Numbered from the stretch's first letter, positions 1 to 9,376 are shown. The stretch is DNA of 51,140 nt from JAYOEY01 sp038120295 (GCA_038120295.1 JAYOLL010000027.1:1-51140); one strand, 5' to 3'. The notes: generated from the sequence alone by a model not told the origin. Made by a program: numbers and translations.

Positions 1-571
1 CGCGGGCAAGAAACCCGTCGAGGGCGAAAATCGGCACGGTTTCCGCCGTGCCTGTGTCCTCGCGGCGGTTCCAGTCGAGAAAGCTGTGGCCGCCGGGGTT
101 TCCTGCATCCGCATAGATCGGCAGTTCTGCGTCTTCCGCGCCCAGCCCAGCGCGGACCGGCCGCAGATTACGATGTTGTTGCAGACCGGCGTTACGGGAT
201 AGCAGGGAATGGGTCGGACCGTGCGGCTCGAACGCGAAGACCAGCCCGTTCCGGCCTACCAGACTGGATGCCGTCAGGGCGTAATGGCCGAAATTCGCTC
301 CCGCATCGACCACCATGACGCCGGGTGACAGCAGTTCGACGAAAACCCGGGTCTCCAGCGGTTCCCAGTAACCGCGCCGGATCAGGGCTCGCGTTAGCGT
401 CTCACGCCCCGGATGCGCTTCAACGGGATAATGCGCCGTCTGCATGATGAAGGGTTCGTTGGGCCGGATCAGATAGAACAGGGTCCGCCAGATTGCGGAC
501 AGAAGGCGGTTCGTTCCGATATGCCGGGTCGGAAAGATTCGTGCGATGGTCTGAAACAGGGCGTTGCGCAT
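1..571 (-). CDS. FkbM family methyltransferase, 3' end outside window
   Basis: The reading frame is open from an ATG at 571 leftwards to the window edge, giving about 190 visible residues with no stop, so the gene is partial at its C-terminus. Around residue 90 it has the SAM-binding motif I in the form VVDAGANFGHYAL, followed by FAFEPHGPT, the usual motif II region of FkbM methyltransferases. The family methylates sugars or other small hydroxyl compounds, often in surface polysaccharide or natural-product pathways; the substrate cannot be told here. The gene is divergent from fni, and the 127-bp gap between them carries a 12-bp tandem repeat. Confidence 0.8.
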   Translation of the reverse strand, partial: MRNALFQTIARIFPTRHIGTNRLLSAIWRTLFYLIRPNEPFIMQTAHYPVEAHPGRETLTRALIRRGYWEPLETRVFVELLSPGVMVVDAGANFGHYALTASSLVGRNGLVFAFEPHGPTHSLLSRNAGLQQHRNLRPVRAGLGAEDAELPIYADAGNPGGHSFLDWNRREDTGTAETVPIFALDGFLAR

Positions 572-598
572 ATTGCAGTCATTATAGCTTGCCCCAGC

Positions 599-646
599 GA
601 TTCTCGGGGCGATTCCCGGAGTGATTCCCGGAGTGATTCCCGGAGC
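599..646. repeat. 12-bp tandem repeat, four units
   Basis: Four head-to-tail 12-mers fill this stretch: GATTCTCGGGGC, then GATTCCCGGAGT twice, then GATTCCCGGAGC. A decayed fifth unit follows (GAATTCCGGCAC). The array lies in the divergent intergenic region between the FkbM gene (start 571) and fni (start 698). It could be an operator-like iteron set or a slippage product; nothing in the sequence decides this. Confidence 0.85.
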
Positions 647-697
647 GAATTCCGGCACCATCTATGAATCGGCGTGGCGGCATACTAGATTTCAGGC

Positions 698-1768
698 ATG
701 GTCGATGAAGAAAATCCAACGACGGAAGCCCGCAAACGGGATCATATCGATGTCGTGCTGGGCAAGGACGTCGGCGCCAAGGGCATTACCACCGGGTTTG
801 AACGATTTGCCTTCGAGCATTGCGCGCTGCCCGGGCTTTCGCTCGACGATATCGACCTATCGACCGAAATATTCAGCAGGACGCTCCGCGCACCATTTCT
901 GATTTCCAGCATGACAGGTGGGGCGGAGCCCGCGCGCGACATCAATCTGAAGCTGGCCGGCGCCGCGCAGGCGCTCGGTATCGCCATGGGGCTCGGTTCT
1001 CAGCGCGCAGGAATCGAACGGCCGGAGCTTGCCGATACCTATCGGGTGCGCTCGGTTGCGCCCGATATCCTGCTGTTCGCCAATCTGGGCGCGGTACAGC
1101 TCAATTACGGATACGGAATCGACGAGGCGAGGCGCGCGGTAGACATGATCGAGGCGGACGCGCTGATCCTCCATCTCAACCCGCTCCAGGAAGCGGTTCA
1201 GTCGGGTGGCGACCGGGACTGGCGGGGACTGCTGTCGAAGATCGAGAGCATTGCAGGCGCATTGCCGGTCCCGCTGGTCGTCAAGGAAGTCGGCAACGGA
1301 ATATCCGGCGCCGTCGCGAAGACGCTGATCGATGCGGGTGTCGCCGCCATCGATGTCGCCGGCGCCGGTGGGACGAGCTGGAGCGAGGTCGAGGCGCACA
1401 GGCAGTCGGATCCGATCGTACAGCGGGTCGCGCACAGCTTCGCCGGCTGGGGGATCCCGACATCACTGGCGCTCTCGGACGTCGTTCGTGCGGCGCCTGG
1501 CGTTCCTGTCTTCGCCAGCGGTGGGCTACGGTCGGGAATCGATGCCGCAAAAGCGATCCGGCTCGGCGCTTCCCTGTGCGGCGCCGCGGCGCCCGTTCTG
1601 GGCTCAGCGACGGATACCGCAGAGGCCGTTTTCGACACGATGAGCGTCTTCATCGAAGAGTTGCGAATAGCCTGTTTCTGTACGGGGTCGTCCGATCTGG
1701 CCGCGCTTCGAACCGCGCCGTTGCGGCGCACTGTCGATGGGGCTTTCGTTGGGGAAAGCACCGCTTAG
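698..1768 (+). CDS. fni: Type 2 isopentenyl-diphosphate delta-isomerase
   Basis: FMN- and NADPH-dependent isomerase that interconverts isopentenyl and dimethylallyl diphosphate, the building blocks of ubiquinone, bactoprenol and other isoprenoids. At 356 residues it has full family length. The diagnostic stretches are RKRDHI near residue 12, SSMTGG at 70-75, GLGSQRAG around 98-105, the NPLQE segment at 161-165 that carries the substrate- and metal-binding Gln/Glu, and the phosphate-binding DVAGAGGTSW around 219-228. The ATG at 698 follows a short gap after the repeat array. The type 2 enzyme is a TIM-barrel flavoprotein unrelated to the Nudix-fold type 1 isomerase, so the downstream Nudix gene is not a second copy of this activity. 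Confidence 0.93.
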   Translation: MVDEENPTTEARKRDHIDVVLGKDVGAKGITTGFERFAFEHCALPGLSLDDIDLSTEIFSRTLRAPFLISSMTGGAEPARDINLKLAGAAQALGIAMGLGSQRAGIERPELADTYRVRSVAPDILLFANLGAVQLNYGYGIDEARRAVDMIEADALILHLNPLQEAVQSGGDRDWRGLLSKIESIAGALPVPLVVKEVGNGISGAVAKTLIDAGVAAIDVAGAGGTSWSEVEAHRQSDPIVQRVAHSFAGWGIPTSLALSDVVRAAPGVPVFASGGLRSGIDAAKAIRLGASLCGAAAPVLGSATDTAEAVFDTMSVFIEELRIACFCTGSSDLAALRTAPLRRTVDGAFVGESTA

Positions 1769-1807
1769 CCGCTTTACGCAAATCGTACGAGCGGGCAGTC
1801 TGTACGT

Positions 1808-2551
1808 ATGGTGAATAACGGCAGGATAGACGACAGCCGGCGAACGGTTGCCGTACCGGACGAACCGGTCCGCGAAAAAGGAACACGAGCGCCGCGCCCG
1901 CGGGATGCGGCAACGCTGATCATCTATCGGATGCGGGCCGGGAAGCTTGAAGTGCTGATGGGCAAGCGTCACTGGTCCCACCGGTTTCTGCCGGAGCGTT
2001 ACGTGTTTCCTGGCGGCAGGGTCGATCCCACCGACAGCCGGGTACGATCGGGTACGCCGATGTCCCCCGATGTGGAGGACAGGCTTGTCAGGACGGCGAA
2101 GCCGTCTCGCGCCCGCGCCCTGATGGCGGCGGCGGTGCGCGAAACGTTTGAGGAAACGGGCCTGTTGATCGGCGTTCCCGATCCCGAACCTGGACGCAGC
2201 GTACCGGAAAACTGGAGACCGTTCTTCGATCTGGGGCTGGCGCCAAGCTACCAGCATATAGATTATGTTGCCCGTGCGGTGACGCCTCACTGGCGGCCGA
2301 TCCGCTACAATGCCCGGTTCTTCATGATCGATCACCGGCATGTTTCGGGTGAACTGGGTGGAAGCGGCGAACTGCTCGATCTGACCTATGTGCCGCTATC
2401 CGAAACGGCCGATCTCGAACTGTCCCTGATCACGACGCGCGTACTCGAACTGGTCGAAGACCGTTTCCGGCGGTCGGCCGGGCCCGGCGAGCGACAACGG
2501 GTCATCAATTTCCGCCATAACGGCGAATTTCACGACATGATTCCCGAGTAA
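1808..2551 (+). CDS. Nudix hydrolase, long-insert type
   Basis: Protein of 247 residues with a Nudix box split by an insertion: FPGG at 67-70, then about 40 residues, then RETFEETG at 111-118, which supplies the metal-binding glutamates. Such long-insert Nudix proteins are commonly grouped with the CoA pyrophosphatase/NUDT8-like enzymes, which cleave an X-linked nucleoside diphosphate. The specificity here is unknown. The first 30 residues are charged and probably disordered. The gene starts 39 bp after fni on the same strand and may be co-transcribed with it. An earlier GTG within the intergenic gap cannot be excluded, but the ATG at 1808 is adequate. Confidence 0.85.
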   Translation: MVNNGRIDDSRRTVAVPDEPVREKGTRAPRPRDAATLIIYRMRAGKLEVLMGKRHWSHRFLPERYVFPGGRVDPTDSRVRSGTPMSPDVEDRLVRTAKPSRARALMAAAVRETFEETGLLIGVPDPEPGRSVPENWRPFFDLGLAPSYQHIDYVARAVTPHWRPIRYNARFFMIDHRHVSGELGGSGELLDLTYVPLSETADLELSLITTRVLELVEDRFRRSAGPGERQRVINFRHNGEFHDMIPE

Positions 2552-2561
2552 AGGTGACGGG

Positions 2562-2903
2562 TTATCTGGAGACCAGGCGAAGCTGTCGTTCGATGGGGGC
2601 GAGGACTTCCAGCAGCGACCGGCCGCGCTTGACCAGGTTGCCGGCTGCGCCGAGCACGTAATCGCCGCTGCGATGGCTGCCCGACGCGTATTTGTAGACC
2701 GTGAAGGCCGGCTGCGTCTTGGAATCCCGGTAAATCGAAAAGGCGGACATGCCCTTGCCATGATCGATGGCGTAGTCTTTCCATTCCCCGCTGATCACGC
2801 GGCGGCTATAAAGAGATAAAAGCTGGTTCAGTTCGACACGGGTGAAATAGACCCGCCCGGCCTTCTTGCGCCGATGATCCGATATTTTGATCACCTGGGT
2901 CAT
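2562..2903 (-). CDS. DUF2794 domain protein
   Basis: Protein of 113 residues matching the alphaproteobacterial DUF2794 family. Its central block (VYFTRVELNQLLSLYSRRV, then SGEWKDYAIDHGKG and FSIYR) is characteristic, and the C-terminus carries the LVKRGRSLLEVLAP stretch. No biochemical function is known for the family. It is a soluble protein with no signal peptide or membrane segment. The gene converges with the Nudix gene (10-bp gap) and diverges from the yfgM-like gene at 3110. Confidence 0.88.
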   Translation of the reverse strand: MTQVIKISDHRRKKAGRVYFTRVELNQLLSLYSRRVISGEWKDYAIDHGKGMSAFSIYRDSKTQPAFTVYKYASGSHRSGDYVLGAAGNLVKRGRSLLEVLAPIERQLRLVSR

Positions 2904-3109
2904 TTCGTGCGCGACAAGCCCTGTGATGTTTCAGTTTTGTTGCGGTAATTATATTCACGACCGCAGAACGCCGTAAACCCGTAGAACGCCCTGTCACGGA
3001 GATATTTTGGGGCGTTCGCAGGCGGCTTTCTTTGTCTTTGCCTCTGGCGGGCCAGATGGCTATTGTACCCGGCCTTGAACCGCCATTTTTTGAGGATCGG
3101 AGCCGTTCC

Positions 3110-3760
3110 GTGGGCGATATATTTCGGGAAGTTGACGAGGAACTGCGGCAGGAGCGGTACGAGAAGCTCTGGCAGCAGTACGGTCGCTATGTCATTTACG
3201 GAGCGGCGGCCATCGTGCTCGTTTTCGGGGGATGGCAAGGCTGGACCCATTACGAAAAGGCGCAGTGCGAAAGCGCAAGCGCGCAATACGCCGCGGCGAT
3301 CCGGCTGGCCGCGGAAAACAAGACCTCGGAGGCGGATGCTATCCTTGCCGACCTGATCGGCAAGGGCGGCGGCAGCTACGCGGTTCTGGCCCGTTTTCAC
3401 CGCGCAGCCCTGAAGGCGAAAACAGACGATCTTGCCGCGGCAGCGGCGGCGTACCGGGCGCTCTCAGACGATTCGTCGCTCGACGAATCTCTCCGGCATG
3501 CGGCGCTCGTCTATTCCGTTTCTCATGAAATGGATGCGCCCGGCGCGGATCCGAAGGCGCTTGGCGACCGGCTGTCTGCGGCAATCGCCGGCGATAGCGC
3601 GTGGCGCCATTCCGCGCGCGAGCTCAGCGGTCTGATTGCCTTGAAGGCCGGCGACGATACGCAGGCCAAAGAGCATTTCCAGAAACTTGCGGACGATCTG
3701 GATGCGCCGGTGAACATGCGGACCCGGGCGACCCATATGATCTCCGTTCTTGGCGGCTGA
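3110..3760 (+). CDS. YfgM-like membrane-anchored TPR protein
   Basis: Inner-membrane protein with a short cytoplasmic N-terminus (GDIFREVDEELRQERYEKLW), one transmembrane helix (about YVIYGAAAIVLVFGGWQGW) and a periplasmic tetratricopeptide domain rich in Ala helices. This is the architecture of YfgM, a SecYEG/PpiD-associated periplasmic factor. The GTG at 3110 is preferred to an in-frame upstream start at 3032 because GGAG lies 7 bp before it and because homologues begin with the DIFREVDEEL segment. The gene ends 6 bp before bamB, and the order yfgM-bamB-der is widely conserved, which supports a role in envelope protein biogenesis. Confidence 0.85.
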   Translation: MGDIFREVDEELRQERYEKLWQQYGRYVIYGAAAIVLVFGGWQGWTHYEKAQCESASAQYAAAIRLAAENKTSEADAILADLIGKGGGSYAVLARFHRAALKAKTDDLAAAAAAYRALSDDSSLDESLRHAALVYSVSHEMDAPGADPKALGDRLSAAIAGDSAWRHSARELSGLIALKAGDDTQAKEHFQKLADDLDAPVNMRTRATHMISVLGG

Positions 3761-3766
3761 CAACCG

Positions 3767-5104
3767 GTGTACGAGAGAATGGGCGCCAGGCGTGCAGGGG
3801 CGACGACGGTATTTCTCCTCGGGATGGTTCTTTCGGGGTGTTCCGGTTTTTTTGGGGAGAAGGAAAAGCCTCCCCTGCCGGGCGAGCGGATAAGCGTACT
3901 TGCCCTGCAATCGGTACTGGAGCCTGACCCCAGGCTGTCCGATCTTGCCGTTCGCCTGCCCAGGCCCTTCGTCAATCCCAACTGGCCCCAGGCTGGCGGG
4001 TTTCCCAACCATGCCATGCATCATCTTGCGGCGAGCGGGCCGCTCCGGCAGATCTGGTCGGAGGATATCGGCGAAGGGGAGGGCCGGAACGGGCAGCCCA
4101 TCGCGCCGCCCGTCGTTGCCGGTGGACGGGTTTACACCGTCGATGTCGAAGCTTCTGTACAGGCGACAGATGCTGAGACCGGACGACGGATCTGGCGCGT
4201 TGAACTGGCTCCGGAAAATGACGACGAGGGCCTGCTTGGCGGCGGCATCGCCTATGCCGATGGCAGGATTTTTGTCGCGACCGGGTTTGCCGAGGTCATT
4301 GCTCTTGATGCGGGAAGCGGCAAGGTCTTGTGGCGGCGTAAGCTGTCCGCTCCTCTACGGTCTTCGCCGACCATTTTCAGAGGGCGTGTTCTCGCGTCGA
4401 CCATCACCAATGAACTCAGCGCGCTCAGTGCCGACGATGGCGAAGTGCAATGGACCCATACCGGCATCACAGAAGTGGCCGGTCTGCTGGGCGGAGCATC
4501 TGCGGCGGCGGCGGGGTCGACCGTTATCGCAGCCTATTCGTCTGGCGAGGTGGTCGCCCTTCGCATCGAAAACGGACGGGTCATCTGGTCGGATACGCTG
4601 ACGGTGCTGCGTCGTTCGGACCCGGTATCGACTCTGGCGCATGTACGCGGTCGGCCGGTTATCGACCGCGACCTCGCGATCGTTTCCTCCAATAGCGGCC
4701 GTACGCTAGCGATCGATATGCGAACCGGAAACCGGAGATGGGAACAGCGTATCGGATCCTCTTTCGGTCCATGGGTCGCCGGGGATTTCATTTATCTTCT
4801 GACCAGTTCGAACGAGGTCGTATGCCTGGCGCGGCGCACCGGCGGCATTAGGTGGGTGGCCCAGCTTCAACGGTTCGAGGATGAAAAGGATCAGGAAGAT
4901 CCGGTATTCTGGTCGGGACCGGTGCTCGCGGGCGACCGGCTTCTGGTCGGCGGAAGCCACGGCGAGATCTGGTCGCTTTCGCCTTATACCGGCACGCTTC
5001 TCGGCAGGGTCGATATCGGCGATCCGGTTTATCTTGGCGGGGTCGTCGCCAACAACACGGTTTATTTTCTGACCAACGACGCGAAGCTGATCGCGCTTCG
5101 CTGA
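3767..5104 (+). CDS. bamB: Outer membrane assembly lipoprotein BamB
   Basis: Beta-propeller scaffold lipoprotein of the BAM complex, which folds outer membrane beta-barrels. The N-terminus has a type II signal with a lipobox ending in LSGC; acylation of that Cys anchors the protein to the outer membrane. The rest shows repeated PQQ-like propeller blades (VVAGGRVYTVDVEA, AYADGRIFVATGFA, FRGRVLASTITNE, AGDRLLVGGSHGE). Translation may begin at GTG 3767 or at ATG 3779, four codons later; the sequence does not decide. It sits between the yfgM-like gene and der in one plus-strand run. Confidence 0.92.
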   Translation: MYERMGARRAGATTVFLLGMVLSGCSGFFGEKEKPPLPGERISVLALQSVLEPDPRLSDLAVRLPRPFVNPNWPQAGGFPNHAMHHLAASGPLRQIWSEDIGEGEGRNGQPIAPPVVAGGRVYTVDVEASVQATDAETGRRIWRVELAPENDDEGLLGGGIAYADGRIFVATGFAEVIALDAGSGKVLWRRKLSAPLRSSPTIFRGRVLASTITNELSALSADDGEVQWTHTGITEVAGLLGGASAAAAGSTVIAAYSSGEVVALRIENGRVIWSDTLTVLRRSDPVSTLAHVRGRPVIDRDLAIVSSNSGRTLAIDMRTGNRRWEQRIGSSFGPWVAGDFIYLLTSSNEVVCLARRTGGIRWVAQLQRFEDEKDQEDPVFWSGPVLAGDRLLVGGSHGEIWSLSPYTGTLLGRVDIGDPVYLGGVVANNTVYFLTNDAKLIALR

Positions 5105-5139
5105 TTTTTCCGGGTTTCCCGGGCGGATGTCTTGCGGAT

Positions 5140-6534
5140 ATGAGCGTACAGATTGCTATCCTCGGACGCCCGAATGTCGGTAAGTCCACTCTTTTCAACC
5201 GGCTCTGCGGGGTAAGGGCCGCGCTTGTCGATCCGACACCTGGCGTAACGCGCGACCGGCGTTACGGGGACGCGAAACTGGGCGACCTCGAATTCGGTAT
5301 CATCGATACGGCAGGGCTTGAAGAGCCGGGAAAGGACTCACTGGAAGCCGGGATGCAGCGCCAGACGGATCTGGCCCTGGAACAGGCGGATGCGCTCCTG
5401 CTGCTGATCGATGCGCGCGCCGGTATCACGCCGCTCGACCGTCATTTTGCAGACAGGCTCAGGCGGGCAACCGTGCCGGTTGTTCTCGTTGCGAACAAAT
5501 GCGAAGGCGGAGCAGGGCAGGCGGGGCTGTATGAGGCCTATGAGCTCGGCCTTGGCGATCCTGTCCCGATTTCGGCTGAACATGGCGAAGGATTGGCCGA
5601 TCTGCACGTCGCGCTGGCCGGTATTGTCCCCCTTGAGCAAGAGACGACAAAGCTGCCGAGGTCGCGAAAGCAGCCAGATGCGGCCAGCGACGACCCCGAT
5701 GCCGAAGAGACGCCGGATGGCCCGCTTCAGCTTGCCATTGTCGGGCGGCCCAATGTCGGCAAGTCGACGCTGATGAACCGGCTGATCGGCGAAGATCGTG
5801 TCCTGACAGGCCCCCAGCCGGGCGTGACGCGGGACAGCATAGCCGTCGCCTGGTCGTGGAATGAACGCGAGGTCAAGCTGGTCGATACGGCCGGGATGCG
5901 CCGAAGATCCCGTGTGACGGAGAAACTTGAGCGGCTGTCCGTAGCGGATACGCTGCGGACTGTTCGTTTCGCAAATGTCGCCGTGCTGGTTCTCGACGGG
6001 ACCGTGATGGCCGAACGTCAGGACCTCACCATCGCCGATCATGTTATTGAGGAAGGGCGAGCGCTGGTCATTGCGGTCAATAAATGGGACCTGGTGAAGG
6101 ACCCGGCAGAGGCTATGAGCAGGCTTCGCGACCGGCTTGAGAGATCGCTGCCCCAGATACCCGATATTCCCATCGTTACGTTTTCAGCTCTTACCGGGCG
6201 CGGAGTCGACCGGCTGATGCCGGCGGTATTCGAAGTGTACGATCTCTGGAATACGCGCCTTTCGACCGGGTTGCTGAACAGGTGGCTCGAAGGGGCGCTT
6301 GAGCGTCATCCGCCGCCGCTTGCCGCAGGACGCAGGCTACGGCTGCGCTATATCACGCAGATCAAGGCCCGACCGCCGACGTTCGTCATTTTCGCAAGCC
6401 GACCGGCTGATCTGCCGGAAGCCTATCGCCGCTATCTGGTCAATGGAATTCGGGAGCGGTTCGGTTTGATGAAGATCGCTGTCCGCCTTCACCTGAGGCG
6501 GGGAAAGAATCCTTACGCCGACGGAGACCGTTAA
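5140..6534 (+). CDS. der: GTPase Der (EngA)
   Basis: Essential double-GTPase that assists maturation of the 50S ribosomal subunit. The 464-residue protein has two G domains in tandem, each with a P-loop GRPNVGKST (near residues 8-16 and about 203-211). Each domain also has a DTAG motif (IDTAGLEE and VDTAGMRR) and an NKxD-type motif (NKCE in the first, which is degenerate, and NKWD in the second). The C-terminal KH-like domain begins around LSTGLLNRWLE. Residues around 165-200 form a charged linker. The gene converges with the SDR gene, with 8 bp between stop codons. Confidence 0.96.
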   Translation: MSVQIAILGRPNVGKSTLFNRLCGVRAALVDPTPGVTRDRRYGDAKLGDLEFGIIDTAGLEEPGKDSLEAGMQRQTDLALEQADALLLLIDARAGITPLDRHFADRLRRATVPVVLVANKCEGGAGQAGLYEAYELGLGDPVPISAEHGEGLADLHVALAGIVPLEQETTKLPRSRKQPDAASDDPDAEETPDGPLQLAIVGRPNVGKSTLMNRLIGEDRVLTGPQPGVTRDSIAVAWSWNEREVKLVDTAGMRRRSRVTEKLERLSVADTLRTVRFANVAVLVLDGTVMAERQDLTIADHVIEEGRALVIAVNKWDLVKDPAEAMSRLRDRLERSLPQIPDIPIVTFSALTGRGVDRLMPAVFEVYDLWNTRLSTGLLNRWLEGALERHPPPLAAGRRLRLRYITQIKARPPTFVIFASRPADLPEAYRRYLVNGIRERFGLMKIAVRLHLRRGKNPYADGDR

Positions 6535-6542
6535 GCGGCTTC

Positions 6543-7256
6543 TTACTGAGCGCTGAGCACCGCGCCGTGGTGCGAACAGGATTCCGCGCCCAGCTCTACG
6601 AATATGTCGAGGATGTCTTCCGGGGCCGGCAGGGTCGCGGGGTCCTCGCCAGGATAGGCGCTTGCCCGCATCCCGGTGCGGACAGCGCCCGGATTGACCG
6701 TATTGATTTTCAGCGGCGTATTGGCCATTTCCTGCGCCCAAGTAGTGGCCAGCGCTTCGATGGCTGTCTTGGTGATGGCATAGGCGCCCCAGTAAGCGCG
6801 ACCGCCCGCGACCCCCGATGTCATAAAAATGGCGCGTCCTGCAGGGGAGGCAAGAAGCAGGCCTTCGAGAGCCCGGACGAGACGCCAGTTGGCGGTCAGG
6901 TTAACGGCAAGGTTTTCGTCCCAGTCGGACGGGGAGATGTGGGAAAGCGGTGTCATGTCGCCCAGAATCCCCGCGTTTGCGACAAAGATATCAAGCCGTC
7001 CGAACCGGTCCGCGATCGCGGCGGCGAGGCGGTCGATATCGTCACCGCTTTTCAGGTCGAGAGGCACGAGCGTCGCCTGGCTTTGTCCGCCGGTCGCCGC
7101 GCGAATATCGTCGTCTACTTCTTCAAGACCGGCTTTTGTCCTGGCGGTGAGAATCACGTGGGCGCCTTCCTGCGCATAGCGTTTTGCCATCGCAGCGCCG
7201 ATCCCGCGCGATGCGCCTGTAATCAGCGCGATGCGTCCGTCCAGCGGCGAAGACAT
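6543..7256 (-). CDS. SDR family NAD(P)-dependent oxidoreductase
   Basis: Classical short-chain dehydrogenase/reductase of 237 residues. It has the cofactor-binding TGASRGIG at 13-20, NAG at 94-96, catalytic Ser147, and the YAITK pair Tyr159/Lys163. The Arg at about 39 (TART) suggests NADP(H) preference. Its substrate is not identifiable. It is the last gene of the long minus-strand run and starts 3 bp after the purF stop, so it is very probably translated from the same transcript as purF. Confidence 0.88.
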   Translation of the reverse strand: MSSPLDGRIALITGASRGIGAAMAKRYAQEGAHVILTARTKAGLEEVDDDIRAATGGQSQATLVPLDLKSGDDIDRLAAAIADRFGRLDIFVANAGILGDMTPLSHISPSDWDENLAVNLTANWRLVRALEGLLLASPAGRAIFMTSGVAGGRAYWGAYAITKTAIEALATTWAQEMANTPLKINTVNPGAVRTGMRASAYPGEDPATLPAPEDILDIFVELGAESCSHHGAVLSAQ

Positions 7257-7259
7257 CGG

Positions 7260-8729
7260 CTAGCCGAAACTCGACAGGAAGGAAAGCTGGGGCGCGGATT
7301 CGCCGCCTTCGCGGTCGGCGAGGACGACAGGATAGTCGCCGGTGAAACAGGCGTCGCAGTTCTGGGGCAAACGCGCGTTGCGTCCTTCCTGGCCCATGGC
7401 GCGATAGAGCCCGTCGAGGCTGATAAAGGCGAGAGAGTCGGCGCCAATGAATTCGCACATTTCCTCGACCGACTGGTTTGCGGCCAGCAGTTCGGATGTT
7501 TCGGGCGTGTCGACGCCGTAAAAGCACGAATTGGTCGTCGGCGGGCTGGAGATGCGAAGATGGACTTCCCGCGCGCCGGCGGCGCGCATCATTTCGATAA
7601 TCTTCACCGACGTGGTGCCGCGTACGATGCTGTCGTCCACAAGGATCACACGCTTGCCCTCAATGACCGCGCGGCTGGCATTGTGTTTCAGCTTGACCCC
7701 GAGATGCCGGATATGGTCGGTCGGTTCGATAAAGGTCCTGCCGACATAGTGGTTCCGGATGATGCCGAGCTCGTAGGGGAGGCCTGTTTCGACCGAATAT
7801 CCCATGGCGCTGGGTACTCCGGAGTCCGGCACCGGAATGACGACGTCCGCATCGACATGGCTTTCCCGCGCAAGCTCGGCGCCGATGCGTTTTCTTACCT
7901 CGTATACGCTGGCGCCGTCGACAACGCTGTCGGGGCGGGCGAAATAGATATATTCGAAAATGCACATGCGCGACGGTACTTGCGGGAATGGTTTGAGCGA
8001 CTTCAGCCCGCCGCTGTCGATGACGACGAGTTCTCCCGGCGCCACGTCGCGCAGGAAATCGGCGCCGATAATATCGAGCGCGCAGGTTTCGGACGCGAGA
8101 ACGTAGGCGTCATCCAGCCTTCCGATCACGAGCGGTCGAATTCCCATAGGATCGCGTACGCCGATCATGCACTCGTCGGTCATTGCGACGAGAGAGTAGG
8201 CGCCGACGACCCGGCGCATGGCGTCCACCAGCCTGTTAACCGTGCTGTCCTGTTCGCTAATGGCGATCAGGTGAATGATGACCTCCGTATCCGTCGTCGA
8301 CTGAAACAGGCAGCCGCGCCGGACCAGTTCCCGGCGGAGTAGCGTCGCATTGGTCAGGTTGCCGTTATGGGCGAGGGCGAAGCCGCCGGATTCGTAGTCC
8401 GCAAACAGAGGCTGGATGTTCCGGAGCGCCGTCTCTCCTGTGGTCGAATAGCGGTTATGGCCGACCGCCGCTTCGCCCGGCAGGTGTTCCATGACCTGGG
8501 GGCTGGAGAAGATGTCGCCGACATGACCGGGAGCGCGGTGACTGAAGAACTGGCGGCCGTCATAGGTAACGATACCGGCCGCTTCCTGACCGCGATGCTG
8601 CAACGAATGAAGGCCCAGGGCGGTGAGGGCAGCGGCATCGGCATGTCCGAATATCCCGAACACACCGCATTCTTCGTGCAGCTTGTCCATTCCGGTACTG
8701 TCCGATGGGCGTCGCGGGCTTGCGTTCAC
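7260..8729 (-). CDS. purF: Amidophosphoribosyltransferase
   Basis: First committed enzyme of purine synthesis, converting PRPP and glutamine to phosphoribosylamine. It is an N-terminal-nucleophile amidotransferase: the catalytic Cys is residue 21 (HEECGVFGIFG), so about 20 residues would be removed as a propeptide. The PRPP loop VILVDDSIVRGTTS is intact. Cysteines in RMCIFEYIYF, NSCFYG and NCDACF match the set that holds a 4Fe-4S cluster in the Bacillus-type enzyme. Translation starts at a GTG (8729) that overlaps the cvpA stop as GTGA, so the two are probably translationally coupled. Confidence 0.96.
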   Translation of the reverse strand: MNASPRRPSDSTGMDKLHEECGVFGIFGHADAAALTALGLHSLQHRGQEAAGIVTYDGRQFFSHRAPGHVGDIFSSPQVMEHLPGEAAVGHNRYSTTGETALRNIQPLFADYESGGFALAHNGNLTNATLLRRELVRRGCLFQSTTDTEVIIHLIAISEQDSTVNRLVDAMRRVVGAYSLVAMTDECMIGVRDPMGIRPLVIGRLDDAYVLASETCALDIIGADFLRDVAPGELVVIDSGGLKSLKPFPQVPSRMCIFEYIYFARPDSVVDGASVYEVRKRIGAELARESHVDADVVIPVPDSGVPSAMGYSVETGLPYELGIIRNHYVGRTFIEPTDHIRHLGVKLKHNASRAVIEGKRVILVDDSIVRGTTSVKIIEMMRAAGAREVHLRISSPPTTNSCFYGVDTPETSELLAANQSVEEMCEFIGADSLAFISLDGLYRAMGQEGRNARLPQNCDACFTGDYPVVLADREGGESAPQLSFLSSFG

Positions 8730-9372
8730 TGTTGCTGTCCTTTGATCAGACGGTCCATTTCACTGCGTTCCGCCGGGCTGTAGCCCTGGCGCTTCTGTTC
8801 GCCCGGGGCGCGCGTTTCCGGTTCATTGAGCTTGCGAAACCTTTTCAGCGTGTCTTCGGCGGGAGCCGGCATGTTCCTGTTGGTGCCGCCGAATTCGGGC
8901 GGCGCCAGCGATCGCAGCTTGTCCGACCCCCATTCCAGCCAGGGCTTCGTGCGAGCGGTCCTGATCCATTCGGGCTGTCGGGCGGAGTCCTTCGACAAAT
9001 CGGTTAGTGCGCCGATCGATATATATCCCAGAGACGCGATGACCGCGCCCAAAAAAAGGCCGAAAGCCAGCCCTATCGATCTGTCGAGCGCGCTCAGTCC
9101 GCTATTGCGGACCTGCCGTCCGATCGCATGGCTTACGATCGTAAGAATGACCAGTGTCACCAGGAAGATAGCGAGCCCCGCTGCGGCGTCTGCCAGGAAC
9201 CCCACAGAAATCCATTGCTGGGCGAATGGCCGAACGTAGCTGAAGCCGTAGAGCGTTGCGAAAGCGGCGCCGACCCATCCCAGCAGGCCGAGGACTACCC
9301 TGACGAAACCCATAGAGAAGGCCACAAGTCCCGATATCAGGACGATGGCGACCACGCCGATATCAAGGATAC

Positions 9373-9376
<4 letters not shown>
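8726..9376 (-). CDS. cvpA: CvpA family membrane protein
   Basis: Protein of 216 residues with four predicted hydrophobic helices in the first 120 residues (for example DIGVVAIVLISGLVAFSMGF and AAGLAIFLVTLVILTIVSHAI), then a charged cytoplasmic tail ending in a Glu/Arg/Lys-rich segment. The CvpA family is found immediately upstream of purF in many proteobacteria and has been linked to colicin V production, purine regulation and bile tolerance; its molecular role is unsettled. It overlaps radA upstream and purF downstream by four bases each. Confidence 0.9.

Noticed and set aside
599..646. Short repeat array as a CRISPR
   Set aside because: The units are 12 bp, contiguous and without spacers; no cas genes are present.
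1808..2551. Nudix gene after fni as a type 1 IPP isomerase
   Set aside because: The sequence has the ordinary split Nudix box and lacks the conserved Cys and Glu motifs of type 1 IPP isomerase.
6567..8342. Long plus-strand open frame of 591 residues antisense to purF and the SDR
   Set aside because: It lies opposite two clear genes, is rich in Arg/Gly/Ala/Asp with no family pattern, and reflects the high GC codon bias of the true strand.
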